Shown here one piece after another: positions 39,475 through 49,100 of a stretch of DNA of 64,000 nucleotides; positions within the stretch are counted from its first letter, which is position 1; the number at the start of each line of letters is the position of its first letter. Source of the stretch: Pandoraea faecigallinarum (GTDB taxonomy: Bacteria > Pseudomonadota > Gammaproteobacteria > Burkholderiales > Burkholderiaceae); contig NZ_CP011807.3 in assembly GCF_001029105.3 (NCBI RefSeq), positions 1,488,001 through 1,552,000 on the forward strand, read 5' to 3'. The translations under genes and the position numbers were made by a program. Below the pieces are notes generated by a model. The model ran no database searches and was not told the DNA's origin. It saw only the letters and a list, made by a program, of their open reading frames with translations.

Positions 39475-40590
39475 ATGACCTCCCTGCCGGATTTTCGCGA
39501 AGCGTCGTACGGCGCTCCCTACATCGGATTGCTGCCCGCGGGGCCGCGCGATGCGATCACCGACGTGCCCGGGGTCTTCGTGGGACATGTCACGCTCGCC
39601 GACGGGCCGGTGCAAACGGGGGTGACGGTCGTCTGCCCGACACCGGCCACCGCCGCGGATACCGGCGCCGTATCGCCAGATGCGCAGTGGGATCCTTTTC
39701 GCACCAGGATTCCCGCGGGGGCCGCGGTGATCAACGGCTTCGGCAAGAGCGTCGGTCTGATGCAGATCGACGAACTCGGCGTCGTCGAAGCCCCCATCGC
39801 GCTCACCAATACGTTCTCCGTCAGCCACGTCGTCCTCGGCCAGTTGCGTGCCGCGATTGCCGCCAACCCGGAGATCGGTCGCGGCAGCCCGTCGCTCAAT
39901 CCGGCGGTGTTCGAATGCAACGACGGGTATCTGAACGACATGCAGGCGTTCTCCGTCACCGAGGCGCACTATGCGCAAGCGCTGGCGAATGCAGCGTCCG
40001 ACTTCGCGCAAGGGGCCGTCGGCGCGGGGCGCGGCATGTCCAGCTTCGGTCTCAAGGGCGGGATCGGCTCGGCGTCGCGCGTGGTGGAAACGGCTGGGGC
40101 GACGTATGCGGTGGGCGTGCTGGTGTTGTCGAACTTCGGCCGGGCGTCGCAATTGACGATTGCCGGACGCCACGTCGGCCCGGTACTCGACGCACGCCTC
40201 GCGCAGCCCGAACAAAGCGCCGCACCCGAACGTGGGTCTATCATCATGCTTGTCGCCACCGACGCACCGCTCGATGCGCGTCAGTTGCGCCGGGTGGCCA
40301 CGCGTACCGCGGCGGGCCTCGCGCGTACCGGCTCGGTCTACGGCCACGGCAGCGGCGACGTCGCACTGGCTTTCACCACGGGCTACACCATGCCGCACGA
40401 TGCCATGGGACGCGTCGCCCCGGCTGCGCTGGTCCCCGATGCGCAACTCGATCCCATTTTTCAGGCGACGGCCGACGCCACCGAGCAGGCGATCCTGCAC
40501 GCGCTTTTTGCCGCGGAATCCGTGCTCGGGCGCGACGCCCACGTGCGACGTGCGCTCGCCGACGTGTTGCCCGACTGGGCCACGCTCTGA
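39475..40590 (+). CDS. P1-family self-processing aminopeptidase (DmpA-like)
   Basis: 371-residue autoproteolytic L-aminopeptidase/D-Ala-esterase/amidase or beta-peptidyl aminopeptidase. The conserved GMSSFGLKGGIGSASR is at residues 187-202, and the nucleophile is Ser255 in RGSII, where cleavage of the Gly-Ser bond creates the beta subunit. CAGGAG before the ATG. Known members release N-terminal D-Ala or beta-amino acids from short peptides. Its place after a peptide importer and before a D-aminopeptidase fits intake of unusual peptides. Confidence 0.9.
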   Translation: MTSLPDFREASYGAPYIGLLPAGPRDAITDVPGVFVGHVTLADGPVQTGVTVVCPTPATAADTGAVSPDAQWDPFRTRIPAGAAVINGFGKSVGLMQIDELGVVEAPIALTNTFSVSHVVLGQLRAAIAANPEIGRGSPSLNPAVFECNDGYLNDMQAFSVTEAHYAQALANAASDFAQGAVGAGRGMSSFGLKGGIGSASRVVETAGATYAVGVLVLSNFGRASQLTIAGRHVGPVLDARLAQPEQSAAPERGSIIMLVATDAPLDARQLRRVATRTAAGLARTGSVYGHGSGDVALAFTTGYTMPHDAMGRVAPAALVPDAQLDPIFQATADATEQAILHALFAAESVLGRDAHVRRALADVLPDWATL

Positions 40591-40652
40591 GCCGGGCGCT
40601 CAGGCCCGGCGCGGTAGTCCGGCCGGCCGTCATCGATGAGATTACCGACACT

Positions 40653-41471
40653 ATGCGAATCCTGATTTCCACCGACATCGAAGGCGTCGCCGGCGTCTTC
40701 CACGCCGAACAGACGCGGGCCGGCAACGGCGAATACGAACGTGCGCGCCGTTGGATGACGCGCGAAGCCAACGCCGCCGTCCAAGGCGCCTTTGCGGGGG
40801 GCGCGACCGAGGTGTTGGTCAACGACTCGCACGGCGGCTTCCGTAATTTGCTGCCCGACGAACTCGATCCGCGCGCCCGCCTCGTGCTGGGCAAGCCGCG
40901 CTATCTCGGCATGGTCGCCGGCGTGGAAGCCGGCTGCGACGCGCTGTTCATGATTGGGTACCACGGCAAGGCTCAGAGCGCCGGCATATTGGCGCACACG
41001 ATCAACAGCTTCGCGTTCGCGCGCGTCTGGCTGGGCGGTGCCGAGGCGAGCGAAGCGATGCTGTATGGGGCGCTCGCCGGGGAGCGCGGCGTCCCGATGG
41101 TCATGGCCAGCGGTGACGACGTCTTCTGCGAAGAAACGCAACTCCTCTTTCCGTCCGCGCAGTTCGTTCAGACGAAGGCCGCGTGGGGGCAGGGCAGCGG
41201 CATGACGCTAAGTCCCTCGCAGTCCTGCGATTTGATTCGCGAGGCGGCGAAGGCGGCCCTGGAAGACAGGCGCAAATGGCACACGTACAAGGTACAGACG
41301 CCTGTCGAAGTCCGTTTGCAGGCACAGACGACGGCGCTCGCCGATCTCTTCTGCCAATGGCCGGCGCTCGAACGTATCGACGGCGTGAACCTGCAATTCG
41401 AAGCGCCAAGCGTGGAGGCGGCGGTTCGCATGCTGAACTGCCTGTCCGCGATGTCCTTCATGCTGCGCTGA
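40653..41471 (+). CDS. dppA: D-aminopeptidase, M55 (DppA) family
   Basis: 272 residues. Metal and catalytic residues match Bacillus DppA by position: Asp8 and Glu10 (STDIEG), His60 (NDSHGG), His104 (IGYHGKA) and His115 (LAHTINS). DppA is a zinc aminopeptidase that hydrolyses D-Ala-containing dipeptides. Last gene of the operon, following the P1 peptidase by 62 bases. Likely cytoplasmic decameric ring, as in the family. Confidence 0.92.
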   Translation: MRILISTDIEGVAGVFHAEQTRAGNGEYERARRWMTREANAAVQGAFAGGATEVLVNDSHGGFRNLLPDELDPRARLVLGKPRYLGMVAGVEAGCDALFMIGYHGKAQSAGILAHTINSFAFARVWLGGAEASEAMLYGALAGERGVPMVMASGDDVFCEETQLLFPSAQFVQTKAAWGQGSGMTLSPSQSCDLIREAAKAALEDRRKWHTYKVQTPVEVRLQAQTTALADLFCQWPALERIDGVNLQFEAPSVEAAVRMLNCLSAMSFMLR

Positions 41472-41715
41472 CGATGTGCCGGGTTTCGTGAAGTCCCGTC
41501 ACCGGTTTTTCCCTGTCGACCGATCCGGTATTGCCCGCGAAGGCGCGCCAGCGTTGAATCGGCATTTGCCATGTTGCGAAGGCGCGACTCTCTAAGGGTT
41601 CGCCGCGCCTAAACGTCAAGGCCGGACGTGCGATAATCCGTAATATTTTGTAACAGCTGTGCCGCTAACGGGCAGCGACGGTTTATCGAGCGTCGGCAAG
41701 CGCCGGCGGGGAATC

Positions 41716-42642
41716 ATGGAAATCAGAAACGCCCGACGCTGGGCGGAGCCCGGCGCGAAGCGCTACGTCGGCGCACTCATGGTGGTATTTGCTGCGTTTC
41801 TTGTTCGCAGCCTGCTGCATCCGGTCCTGGATCATTCGATGCCGGGGCTCTTTTTCGTTTGCGCGGCCATCATCGTCGAATTCACCTGGGGACTGGGGCC
41901 GGCCATCATGGCCATGATCATCAGCATTCCGATTTTCGACTTCTTCTTCGTACCGCCGTTTCGCGATATCGCCGAGCTGGACCGGCGCGATGTGATGATC
42001 GTCGCCGGATTCCTGATGATTACGCCGCTCGCGGTCGCGCTTATCGAGCGCCTGCGCCGCGCGCAGTACCGCGCCGAGCTCATCGCGGAAGTCGCCCAGA
42101 CACGCTATGAGATGCTGTTGCGCGCCGAGAACGAACGCATGGTGCTGTCCGATTCGGTGCAGTTGGGTAACGCGTTGATGACGTATCTGACGAAGCACCT
42201 CGACTCCATTGTCTACCTGGCCAACCGCGCCACGCATTACGAATTCATCGACGAGCATTTCCGCCGCGAGACGGGCGTCGCACCGGAGGCGATCAAGCGC
42301 GACGGGTTGCGTGCGCTGCTGCATCCGGATGACGCCCAGCGCATGGCCGGACTTTTCTCGGCCGAGGGCGAGCCGCCCCAGCCGGGTGCGTACAATCTGC
42401 GCGTGCGCACGCGCGACGGCGGCTTCGAAACGATCCACTGCGAATTGCAGCACTTCCGCGCCCATGTCGGCACGTACGTGATTCTGCGCGTGCACACGGG
42501 ACCGGCCGTGCGGGCGGTGACGCCGTTGCATGGCATCACGCCCGCATCGGGCGCTTCCCATACGGTTTGCACGACCAATACGCCGACGAGGCCCGAAGCA
42601 CCGCGCATGAGCGGTACGCCCGTCGTCTCCGGCGGGGTTTGA
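41716..42642 (+). CDS. KdpD-like membrane domain plus PAS-like domain protein
   Basis: 308 residues. The N-terminus has four membrane helices in the DUF4118 pattern of KdpD sensor kinases (LLHPVLDHSMPGLFFVCAAIIVEFTW, IFDFFFVPPFRD, all about residues 20-110), a coiled-coil linker, and a C-terminal PAS-like region (about 165-270, with HYEFIDEHFRRETGV). No histidine-kinase, GGDEF or EAL domain follows, so it is a sensor without an output module. Ends three bases before the esterase gene ATG. Confidence 0.75.
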   Translation: MEIRNARRWAEPGAKRYVGALMVVFAAFLVRSLLHPVLDHSMPGLFFVCAAIIVEFTWGLGPAIMAMIISIPIFDFFFVPPFRDIAELDRRDVMIVAGFLMITPLAVALIERLRRAQYRAELIAEVAQTRYEMLLRAENERMVLSDSVQLGNALMTYLTKHLDSIVYLANRATHYEFIDEHFRRETGVAPEAIKRDGLRALLHPDDAQRMAGLFSAEGEPPQPGAYNLRVRTRDGGFETIHCELQHFRAHVGTYVILRVHTGPAVRAVTPLHGITPASGASHTVCTTNTPTRPEAPRMSGTPVVSGGV

Positions 42643-42644
42643 CT

Positions 42645-43514
42645 ATGTTCGACCAAGACATTTTCTACAAGGGCGGCGAGCATGCCGTGCTGCTGTTGCC
42701 GGGCCTGTCGAGCACGCCGCTCGAAATGCGTCCGGTCGCCAAGGCGTTGCATCGCGACGGTTACACCGTGTCGGTGCCGCATATCGAAGGCTATGGCCTC
42801 GGTTCGCCGTGCACGCATTGGCGTGAATGGATCGCGGCCGCCCGCGCGAAGTATCGCGAACTGCGCGACACGCATCGGACCGTGTCCTTGTGCGGCCTGA
42901 GCATGGGCGCGACGCTGGCGCTGGCCGTGGCCGAAGAGGAGCCGGATGTGGCGGCGATCTCGGTGCTGGCTGTCACGCTCGTCTACGACGGATGGAGCAT
43001 TCCGCTGGCATATCCGTTGCTCGATTTGCTGTACCACCTGCCGTTCGGCCATCGCTATCGCTACTACGAGAAGGCCCCCTTCGGTCTGAAGAACGAAGCG
43101 CTGCGTGCGCGGGTGGAGAAATCGATGTCGTTGCACGACGCCTCCGAGATCGGCTCGGCCTCGCTTCCCATCGCACATCTGTACAACGCGCGCCGCCTGG
43201 CGTCTTACGTGCGCAACCGGCTCGATCGTGTGACGGCGGACTGCCTCATCGTGCACGCGGTGGACGACGATACCGCCAGCCCGCACAACGCGCGCATCGT
43301 CTACAACGGCGTGTCTTCGGAGGTAAGGCAAAAGTGTCTGCTCGGCGAGAGCTATCACATCCTGACGATGGACAACGAGCGTGAAACGGTTGCCGACGAA
43401 ACGCGCCGATTCTTCCGCGACGCCGTGGCGCGCCGCACCGGTGCCGCCGCGTCCGAGACGCGCATCATCTCCAAGGCGCTGCTGCGCGCCAAGCGCCGTC
43501 AGGCTGCTGCCTGA
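42645..43514 (+). CDS. Alpha/beta hydrolase, carboxylesterase-like
   Basis: 289 residues. Nucleophile Ser86 in GLSMG, acid Asp in HAVDDDTASP and catalytic His in ESYHIL near residue 240, with the oxyanion motif LLPGLSSTP near the N-terminus. Similar to Est30-type carboxylesterases / monoacylglycerol lipases; no signal peptide. Follows the sensor-like gene almost without gap, so the two are co-expressed. The substrate is unknown. Confidence 0.85.
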   Translation: MFDQDIFYKGGEHAVLLLPGLSSTPLEMRPVAKALHRDGYTVSVPHIEGYGLGSPCTHWREWIAAARAKYRELRDTHRTVSLCGLSMGATLALAVAEEEPDVAAISVLAVTLVYDGWSIPLAYPLLDLLYHLPFGHRYRYYEKAPFGLKNEALRARVEKSMSLHDASEIGSASLPIAHLYNARRLASYVRNRLDRVTADCLIVHAVDDDTASPHNARIVYNGVSSEVRQKCLLGESYHILTMDNERETVADETRRFFRDAVARRTGAAASETRIISKALLRAKRRQAAA

Positions 43515-43647
43515 TACCGGCAGCCTCGCGAGCCGCGCCGGCGGCGATGCGCGCGATGTCATCAAACTGCCATCGATGGCCGGTTAAGGTCGGGTTTTTC
43601 CGATCCGGTCGCCCGTTTTTCCGGGGCGACGCAGCGCAAATTCAACC

Positions 43648-44868
43648 ATGTCATCGCTCGTCATCGAATCCGTCAGCAAGCAGTGGGGCGATACACATGC
43701 GCTTCAGGATGTGAGTTTCGCGGTTGACGCGGGCTCGCTCGTGGTGCTGCTCGGCCCCTCGGGTTGCGGCAAGTCGACGCTGCTGCGCATGATCGCGGGC
43801 CTGGACACGCCGACCCGCGGTCGCATTCTGCTCGGCGGCGAAGACGTGACGGCCTTGCCGCCGGCGCGTCGCAAGTTGTCCATGGTGTTCCAGTCGTACG
43901 CGCTGTTCCCGCATCTGTCCGTGCGCGAGAACCTGTTGTTCGGCCTGCGGGTGCGCCGGGAGCCGGCACGCGACTATCCGCAGCGCCTCGCGCGCGTGGC
44001 GTCGCTGCTCGGACTGGCACCGTATCTGGAGCGCAAGCCGTCGCAACTCTCGGGCGGCCAGCAGCAGCGCGTAGCGCTTGGGCGTGCCGTGATCGCCGAG
44101 ACGCCGGTGTGTCTGATGGACGAGCCGCTCTCGAACCTCGACGCGCAACTGCGTCAGGAGATGCGGCGCGAGATCCGTGCGCTGCAACAGCAACTCGGCA
44201 TGACGCTCGTTTATGTGACTCACGATCAGACCGAAGCGATGAGCATGGCCGACCAGGTCGTGCTGCTGCGCGGCGGGCGCATCGAACAACACGGCGCGCC
44301 GCATACGCTTTACGCCGCGCCGTCCACGCGCTTTGCGGCCAGCTTCATCGGCACGCCGCCGATGCAGTTACTGCGCCTAGTGCGTCATGGCGATGCGTTG
44401 GTGCCTGCCGGACAGACGGGGCCGGCGCTCGCGAAGGCCGGTCCGCTTGACGAAGCCCTGCTGGGTCTGCGCCCGGAGCATGTGCGCGCCGTGCCGCCCA
44501 TGTCCGCCAGCGCTGTGCTTGCGACGGTCAGTGCCGTCGAATATCTGGGCGCCGATACGCTCGTGGCCTGCACGCTGGGCGAGGCGGGCGAGATCGCAAC
44601 GCGCGTGCCGGGACATCGTCCCTTCCTGCCGGGCGACGCCATCGGCTTGCGATGGGACGCCGCCGACCAGCATCTGTTCGACGCCACATCGGGCGCGCGG
44701 ATAGCGGACGCCGCGCTGACGGTGACGCGGCTCGGCGGTGCGCCGCAGACGCCAGCCCCAGCCCCGGTCCCGGCCTCGTTGCTTGCGCACGAAGGCATGA
44801 CGAACGCCGCCCCGCCTGTCGCCGTCGCGTCGCACGCGTCGGCTGGGGTCTGCGAACCACACGCCTGA
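43648..44868 (+). CDS. CUT1 ABC importer ATPase (UgpC/MalK type)
   Basis: 406 residues: ABC domain (Walker [10 protein letters not shown], signature [14 protein letters not shown], Walker [12 protein letters not shown], His-loop THDQTEAMS) and an OB-fold TOBE domain (about 245-355). The last 40 residues are an Ala/Pro-rich tail beyond the family norm. Energises the permeases encoded next. Sugar or glycerol-3-phosphate is the usual class substrate. Confidence 0.92.
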   Translation: MSSLVIESVSKQWGDTHALQDVSFAVDAGSLVVLLGPSGCGKSTLLRMIAGLDTPTRGRILLGGEDVTALPPARRKLSMVFQSYALFPHLSVRENLLFGLRVRREPARDYPQRLARVASLLGLAPYLERKPSQLSGGQQQRVALGRAVIAETPVCLMDEPLSNLDAQLRQEMRREIRALQQQLGMTLVYVTHDQTEAMSMADQVVLLRGGRIEQHGAPHTLYAAPSTRFAASFIGTPPMQLLRLVRHGDALVPAGQTGPALAKAGPLDEALLGLRPEHVRAVPPMSASAVLATVSAVEYLGADTLVACTLGEAGEIATRVPGHRPFLPGDAIGLRWDAADQHLFDATSGARIADAALTVTRLGGAPQTPAPAPVPASLLAHEGMTNAAPPVAVASHASAGVCEPHA

Positions 44869-44980
44869 GCGCGGGGCCGTCGCTGCGAGCGCCTTCGTCA
44901 TGGCGCGGCGGGGCGCCTGGGACGGCCGCGATCGATCATCCGTCACCTCACCACTACGCTTACATGGGGAATCCAGAGAA

Positions 44981-46285
44981 ATGCGACGCACGATGCTGAA
45001 AACGTTTGCGGCCGGTCTGGCCGCAGTGGCAATGAGCGGCCTGACCGGCTCGGCCTTCGCGCAACAAAAGCCGGTCGAGCTTCAGTTCTACTACCCGGTC
45101 GCCATCGGCGGCCCGGTCACGGAGATCATCAACGATCTGGTCGCGGACTTCGAGAAGGACCATCCGAACATCAAGGTCAAGCCGGTGTACGCCGGGTCGT
45201 ACCAGGATTCCGTCGTCAAGGCGCTCACCGCGGCAAAGGCCGGTACGCCGCCGCAACTGGCCGTGCTCGCGGCGGCCGACGTCTTCACGCTCATCGACGA
45301 GGATGCCGTCGTGCCCATCGACAGCATCGCCAACACGCCAGCCGACAAGCAGTGGCTCGACGGCTTCTATCCGGCGCTGATGCTGAACTCGCGTATCAAC
45401 GGCCACACGTGGGGCGTGCCGTTCCAACGTTCGACCATCGTCATGTACTGGAACAAGGATGCGTTCCGTGAGGCCGGCCTCGACCCGGAGCACGCGCCGG
45501 CGAACTGGGACGAACTCGTGAGCGCCGCGCAGAAGCTCACCAGGCGCGACGCCTCGGGCAACGTGACGCAGTGGGGCATCAAGGTGCCGTCCGTGGGCTT
45601 TGCCTACTGGCTGTTCCAGGCATTCACCACACCGGCGGGCATCGAACTGATGAATCCGGCCGGCACGAAAACGTTCCTCAACGCACCGCAGGCCGTGCAG
45701 TCGCTGCAATACTGGGTCGACCTGACGACTCGATACAAGGTCATGCCGACGGGCGCGATCGAATGGGGCACCACGCCGAAAGACTTCCTCGAGAAGAAGG
45801 CCGCCATCATCTATACGACCACGGGCAACCTGACCAACATCCGTACCAACGCCTCGTTCCCGTTCGGCGTGGGCAAGATGCCGGCCAAGGTGCGCGGCGG
45901 CAGCCCGACGGGCGGTGGCAATTTCTACGTCTTCAAGAAGTCGACGCCGGAGGAAAAGCAGGCGGCGATGACGTTCATCAAGTGGGCCACCACGCCCGAG
46001 CGCGCGGCACAGTTCGGCATTGACACGGGTTATGTCGCCGTGACGCCGGCCGCGTGGGAAACCCCCGCGATGAAGCAGTACGTGCAGAAGGTGCCTGCCG
46101 CCGCGGTGGCGCGCGATCAACTGAGCGTGAGCGTTGCCGAGTTCTCGACGCACGACAATCAGCGCGTGACGAAGTCGCTCAACGACGCCATTCAGGCCGC
46201 CGTGACCGGCACCAAGTCGCCGAAGCAAGCGCTCGACGACGCGCAACGCGAAGCCGATCGCATTCTGCGTCCGTATGCGCGTTGA
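44981..46285 (+). CDS. CUT1 ABC importer substrate-binding protein (UgpB-like)
   Basis: 434 residues. Signal peptide ends GSAFA before QQKPVELQF; SBP_bac_1/UgpB fold with PPQLAVLAAADVFTLIDED and FQRSTIVMYWNKDAFREAGLDP. I take the ATG at 44981 (CCAGAGAA upstream). Binds a sugar, polyol or glycerophospho-compound; the conserved pattern is closest to glycerol-3-phosphate binding proteins but this is not decisive. A long hairpin separates it from the permease genes. Confidence 0.9.
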   Translation: MRRTMLKTFAAGLAAVAMSGLTGSAFAQQKPVELQFYYPVAIGGPVTEIINDLVADFEKDHPNIKVKPVYAGSYQDSVVKALTAAKAGTPPQLAVLAAADVFTLIDEDAVVPIDSIANTPADKQWLDGFYPALMLNSRINGHTWGVPFQRSTIVMYWNKDAFREAGLDPEHAPANWDELVSAAQKLTRRDASGNVTQWGIKVPSVGFAYWLFQAFTTPAGIELMNPAGTKTFLNAPQAVQSLQYWVDLTTRYKVMPTGAIEWGTTPKDFLEKKAAIIYTTTGNLTNIRTNASFPFGVGKMPAKVRGGSPTGGGNFYVFKKSTPEEKQAAMTFIKWATTPERAAQFGIDTGYVAVTPAAWETPAMKQYVQKVPAAAVARDQLSVSVAEFSTHDNQRVTKSLNDAIQAAVTGTKSPKQALDDAQREADRILRPYAR

Positions 46286-46355
46286 CGCCGGCGGGCATCG
46301 GCGCTGCCGTTCGGCATGCGCCGGGCGCCGCCGTAGTGAATCAGTCTTGTAGTAC

Positions 46356-46392
46356 CTCGACGCCGGGCACCCGTACGGGCACCGGCGTCGAG
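46356..46392 (+). other. Intra-operon hairpin after the CUT1 binding-protein gene
   Basis: Perfect 11-bp stem CTCGACGCCGG (46356-46366) / CCGGCGTCGAG (46382-46392), with an inner palindrome CCCGTACGGG in the loop; no U-tract. Equivalent in position to the gsiB-gsiC hairpin. Confidence 0.7.
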
Positions 46393-46413
46393 TGCAGAAT
46401 CGATGGACCGTCG

Positions 46414-47289
46414 ATGAACCGTACCTCCGCTTCCTGGGTGCCCTGGCTGCTGCTGTTGCCGGCGCTGGTGTTGCTTGTCGCCTTCACCCACTATCCGGCT
46501 GTCGCCACGCTGTGGCACAGCGTTTTTTCGACGGCGCGCGCCGGCGCGTCGTCCGTGTTCGTCGGCGCCGAGAACTACCGGTTGCTGCTCGACGATCCCG
46601 TCTTCTGGCAGGCACTGCGCAACAATCTGCTGTTCGCGCTCGTCACCGTGCCGGCCGCCATCGTGCTTTCCATCGTGATGGCGCTTTGGGTGCATCGTCA
46701 GGTGCCGGGGCGCGCGTTGCTGCGCCTCGCGTACTTCACGCCCGCCATCCTGCCGATGATTGCCGTGGCGAACATCTGGCTCTTTTTCTATACGCCGCAG
46801 TACGGTCTCATCGCCCAGGTTTCGCAGGCGTTCGGCTGGGGCGATCACAATTGGCTCGGCCAGCCGGGCACGGCGCTGGCCGCGCTGATGATCGTGACGA
46901 TCTGGAAAGAGGCGGGCTTTTTCATGATTTTCTATCTGGCCGCGTTGCAGCAGATCTCGCCGACGCTCGCCGAAGCGGCGTCCCTCGAAGGGGCGTCGCG
47001 CTGGCAGTTCTTCCGCCGTGTCCAATGGCCGCTGCTCATGCCGACGACCGTGTTCGTGGTCATCAATGCGGTGATCAACGCGTTTCGTCTGGTCGATCAC
47101 GTGGTCGTGATGACGCGCGGCGGGCCCGATAACGCGACGCAACTGCTGTTGTATTACGTCTATCAGGTGGCTTTCAGTTTCTGGGATACATCGTATGCAG
47201 CGGCGCTCACGGTGGTGCTGCTCACGTTGCTCGCCATCGTCGCTTTCGTGAAATTCCGTTTGCTCGACTCACGTACGCACTACCAATGA
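46414..47289 (+). CDS. CUT1 ABC permease (UgpA type)
   Basis: 291 residues, six helices. The permease loop EAASLEGASRWQFFRRVQWPLLMPT contains the EAA motif that contacts the ATPase; TRGGPDNATQLLLYYVYQVAF is typical of the UgpA/MalF group. It begins 128 bases after the binding-protein gene, across the hairpin, and overlaps the next permease by ATGA. Confidence 0.9.
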   Translation: MNRTSASWVPWLLLLPALVLLVAFTHYPAVATLWHSVFSTARAGASSVFVGAENYRLLLDDPVFWQALRNNLLFALVTVPAAIVLSIVMALWVHRQVPGRALLRLAYFTPAILPMIAVANIWLFFYTPQYGLIAQVSQAFGWGDHNWLGQPGTALAALMIVTIWKEAGFFMIFYLAALQQISPTLAEAASLEGASRWQFFRRVQWPLLMPTTVFVVINAVINAFRLVDHVVVMTRGGPDNATQLLLYYVYQVAFSFWDTSYAAALTVVLLTLLAIVAFVKFRLLDSRTHYQ

Positions 47290-48269
47290 CGACTTCCGCC
47301 AGCCCGAGTTCGGTTTCCGAGGGTACGACCTCGTCCGCTTCGTCTTCTGCGTCATCTCCGTCTTCTTCGTCTTCTTCGTCTTCTTCGTCTTCTTCGTCCG
47401 CGCCTGTTACCACGCCGGCGAGCGCGGCAAAGGCGCGCGCGTCGCTTCCGGCCTTCCATGCGACAGGGCACGCGGGGCGGCTCGACGTCGCCGGGGCATG
47501 GCTGCTCGGCCTGCTGTGGCTGCTGCCGCTGCTTTACGCCGTGTGGAGCGCGGCCCATCCGTCGGCATACGCCACGCGCTTCGCGCTGGGCGCGCCGCTC
47601 ACGCTGGAGAACTTCGTGCACGCATGGCAGGCTGCGCCGTTCGGCCGCTATCTCGTCAATACGTTCGTGCTGGTGACGGTGATTCTCGCGGCGCAACTCG
47701 TGCTCGCAACGCTTGCGGCTTACGCGTTCGCGCGCTTCACCTTCCGGGGCAGCGAAGTGGCGTTCATGACCGTGCTGCTGCAACTGATGGTCATGCCCGA
47801 CGTGCTGATCGTCGAGAATTACCGCACCATCGCATGGATGGGATTGCGCGACACCATTCTCGGCATCGCGCTGCCGTACTTCGCATCCGCGTTCGGCATC
47901 TTCCTGTTGCGTCAGGCGTTCAAGACGGTGCCGCGCGAACTGGACGACGCCGCGCGCGTGGAAGGGGCGAGTGCGTGGCAGGTGCTGTGGCGGGTGTACG
48001 TGCCGCTGGCACGGCCGATTTATGTCGCCTACGCGCTCGTGTCCATCAGTCACCACTGGAACAACTTCCTGTGGCCGCTGATCGTGACGAATTCGGTCGA
48101 AACGCGTCCGCTCACCGTCGGCCTGCAAGTCTTTGCCGCGACGGATCAGGGCATCGACTGGTCGTTGATTACGGCGGCCACGCTGATGACGGCCGCACCG
48201 CTGTTCATCGCATTTCTGCTGTTCCAGCGTCAGTTCGTGCAGTCGTTCATGCGTGCGGGCATTCGCTGA
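47286..48269 (+). CDS. CUT1 ABC permease (UgpE type) with Ser-rich N-terminus
   Basis: 327 residues. The first 60 are an unusual Ser-rich extension, including a run of 14 Ser, encoded partly by a 9-bp tandem array; the membrane domain starts near residue 68. Six helices, EAA loop DDAARVEGASAWQVLWRVYVPLARP. Overlap ATGA with the preceding permease implies coupled translation. The extension is outside the usual family length and should be cytoplasmic and disordered. Confidence 0.9.
   Translation: MTTSASPSSVSEGTTSSASSSASSPSSSSSSSSSSSSSAPVTTPASAAKARASLPAFHATGHAGRLDVAGAWLLGLLWLLPLLYAVWSAAHPSAYATRFALGAPLTLENFVHAWQAAPFGRYLVNTFVLVTVILAAQLVLATLAAYAFARFTFRGSEVAFMTVLLQLMVMPDVLIVENYRTIAWMGLRDTILGIALPYFASAFGIFLLRQAFKTVPRELDDAARVEGASAWQVLWRVYVPLARPIYVAYALVSISHHWNNFLWPLIVTNSVETRPLTVGLQVFAATDQGIDWSLITAATLMTAAPLFIAFLLFQRQFVQSFMRAGIR
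47361..47396 (+). repeat. Four-unit 9-bp array encoding poly-Ser
   Basis: TCTTCTTCG repeated four times exactly. In-frame, so copy-number change would alter only the number of serines. Confidence 0.9.
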
Positions 48270-48297
48270 CTCGTTACGGGCCGCCGGACAAAAGCAA

Positions 48298-48323
48298 AAC
48301 GGCACGCGGGAGAGCGTGCCGTT
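48298..48323 (+). terminator. Hairpin after the CUT1 operon
   Basis: AACGGCACGC (48298-48307), loop GGGAGA, GCGTGCCGTT (48314-48323): perfect 10-bp stem 30 bases after the stop; only a short T-rich tail follows. Confidence 0.7.
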
Positions 48324-48452
48324 CCTGTGTTGCGTTGCATTGCGTGGCCGTCAACGCCGCCTGACGTAGCGGCCTTTTCTTGGCGCACCGGCCGGGCGGG
48401 GTGGGCAGGGTGCCGTCATACCCTTGCGCCGGGCGGGCGAGTGTCGATGGAC

Positions 48453-48914
48453 TTACTTGCCGGCGGCCTTCACCAACAGGACCGGCACGGTGGTGATGCG
48501 CAGCAGCGTTTCGGCCACGCTGCCCAGCAGCAGGCGGTTGATGCCGCGGCGCCCATGCGTGCCGAGCACGATCACGTCGGCATTCCACTCCTGCGCTTCG
48601 CGCAGCACCGCATCGGCGATTTCGTCGGTCCCGGCTTCGAGCGTGATCATCTTCGTCTCGGCATCGACGCCGCGCTTTTTCAGATCGGCCTGCGCGGTGG
48701 CAAGAATTTCGTCCGTTTCCTTCTCGTACGACTCCTGGCTCTCCAGCGGCACGAAGCCACTGTAGGCGCCCGCGGCGTAGGCGTTGGCAAGGGAGGGGAC
48801 GACCGACACCAGACGGATCTTGCCGTGGCTGAGCGCTACGAGCTTGACCGCTTCGTCGATGGCCCGGTTCGAAGGTGTGCTGCCGTCGATCGATACCAGA
48901 ATGCGTTCATACAT
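48453..48914 (-). CDS. Universal stress protein, UspA family
   Basis: 153 residues with the ATP-binding motif G-2x-G-9x-GS in GTHGRRGINRLLLGSVAETLL and an N-terminal ILVSIDGSTPSN. Cytoplasmic nucleotide-binding stress protein. The ATG at 48914 has GAGGA seven bases upstream; a longer start would read an Arg-rich stretch. Confidence 0.93.
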   Translation of the reverse strand: MYERILVSIDGSTPSNRAIDEAVKLVALSHGKIRLVSVVPSLANAYAAGAYSGFVPLESQESYEKETDEILATAQADLKKRGVDAETKMITLEAGTDEIADAVLREAQEWNADVIVLGTHGRRGINRLLLGSVAETLLRITTVPVLLVKAAGK

Positions 48915-49100
48915 GATGGTGTCCTCTTGGGGCTGGAAAGTACGTTTCCATTCTCGCACTGCGTGCCCGGAAAGTCATCTCGCGCGGGACAGGGATTCGA
49001 CCGGCATTTGACCGTGCGCAATAACGCATCGTCGTGCCAACGGCCGGCGCGTGCACGCGAGGGTGTACGGTGCCGGCAGGCGGAACACGGGGCGGGCGGA

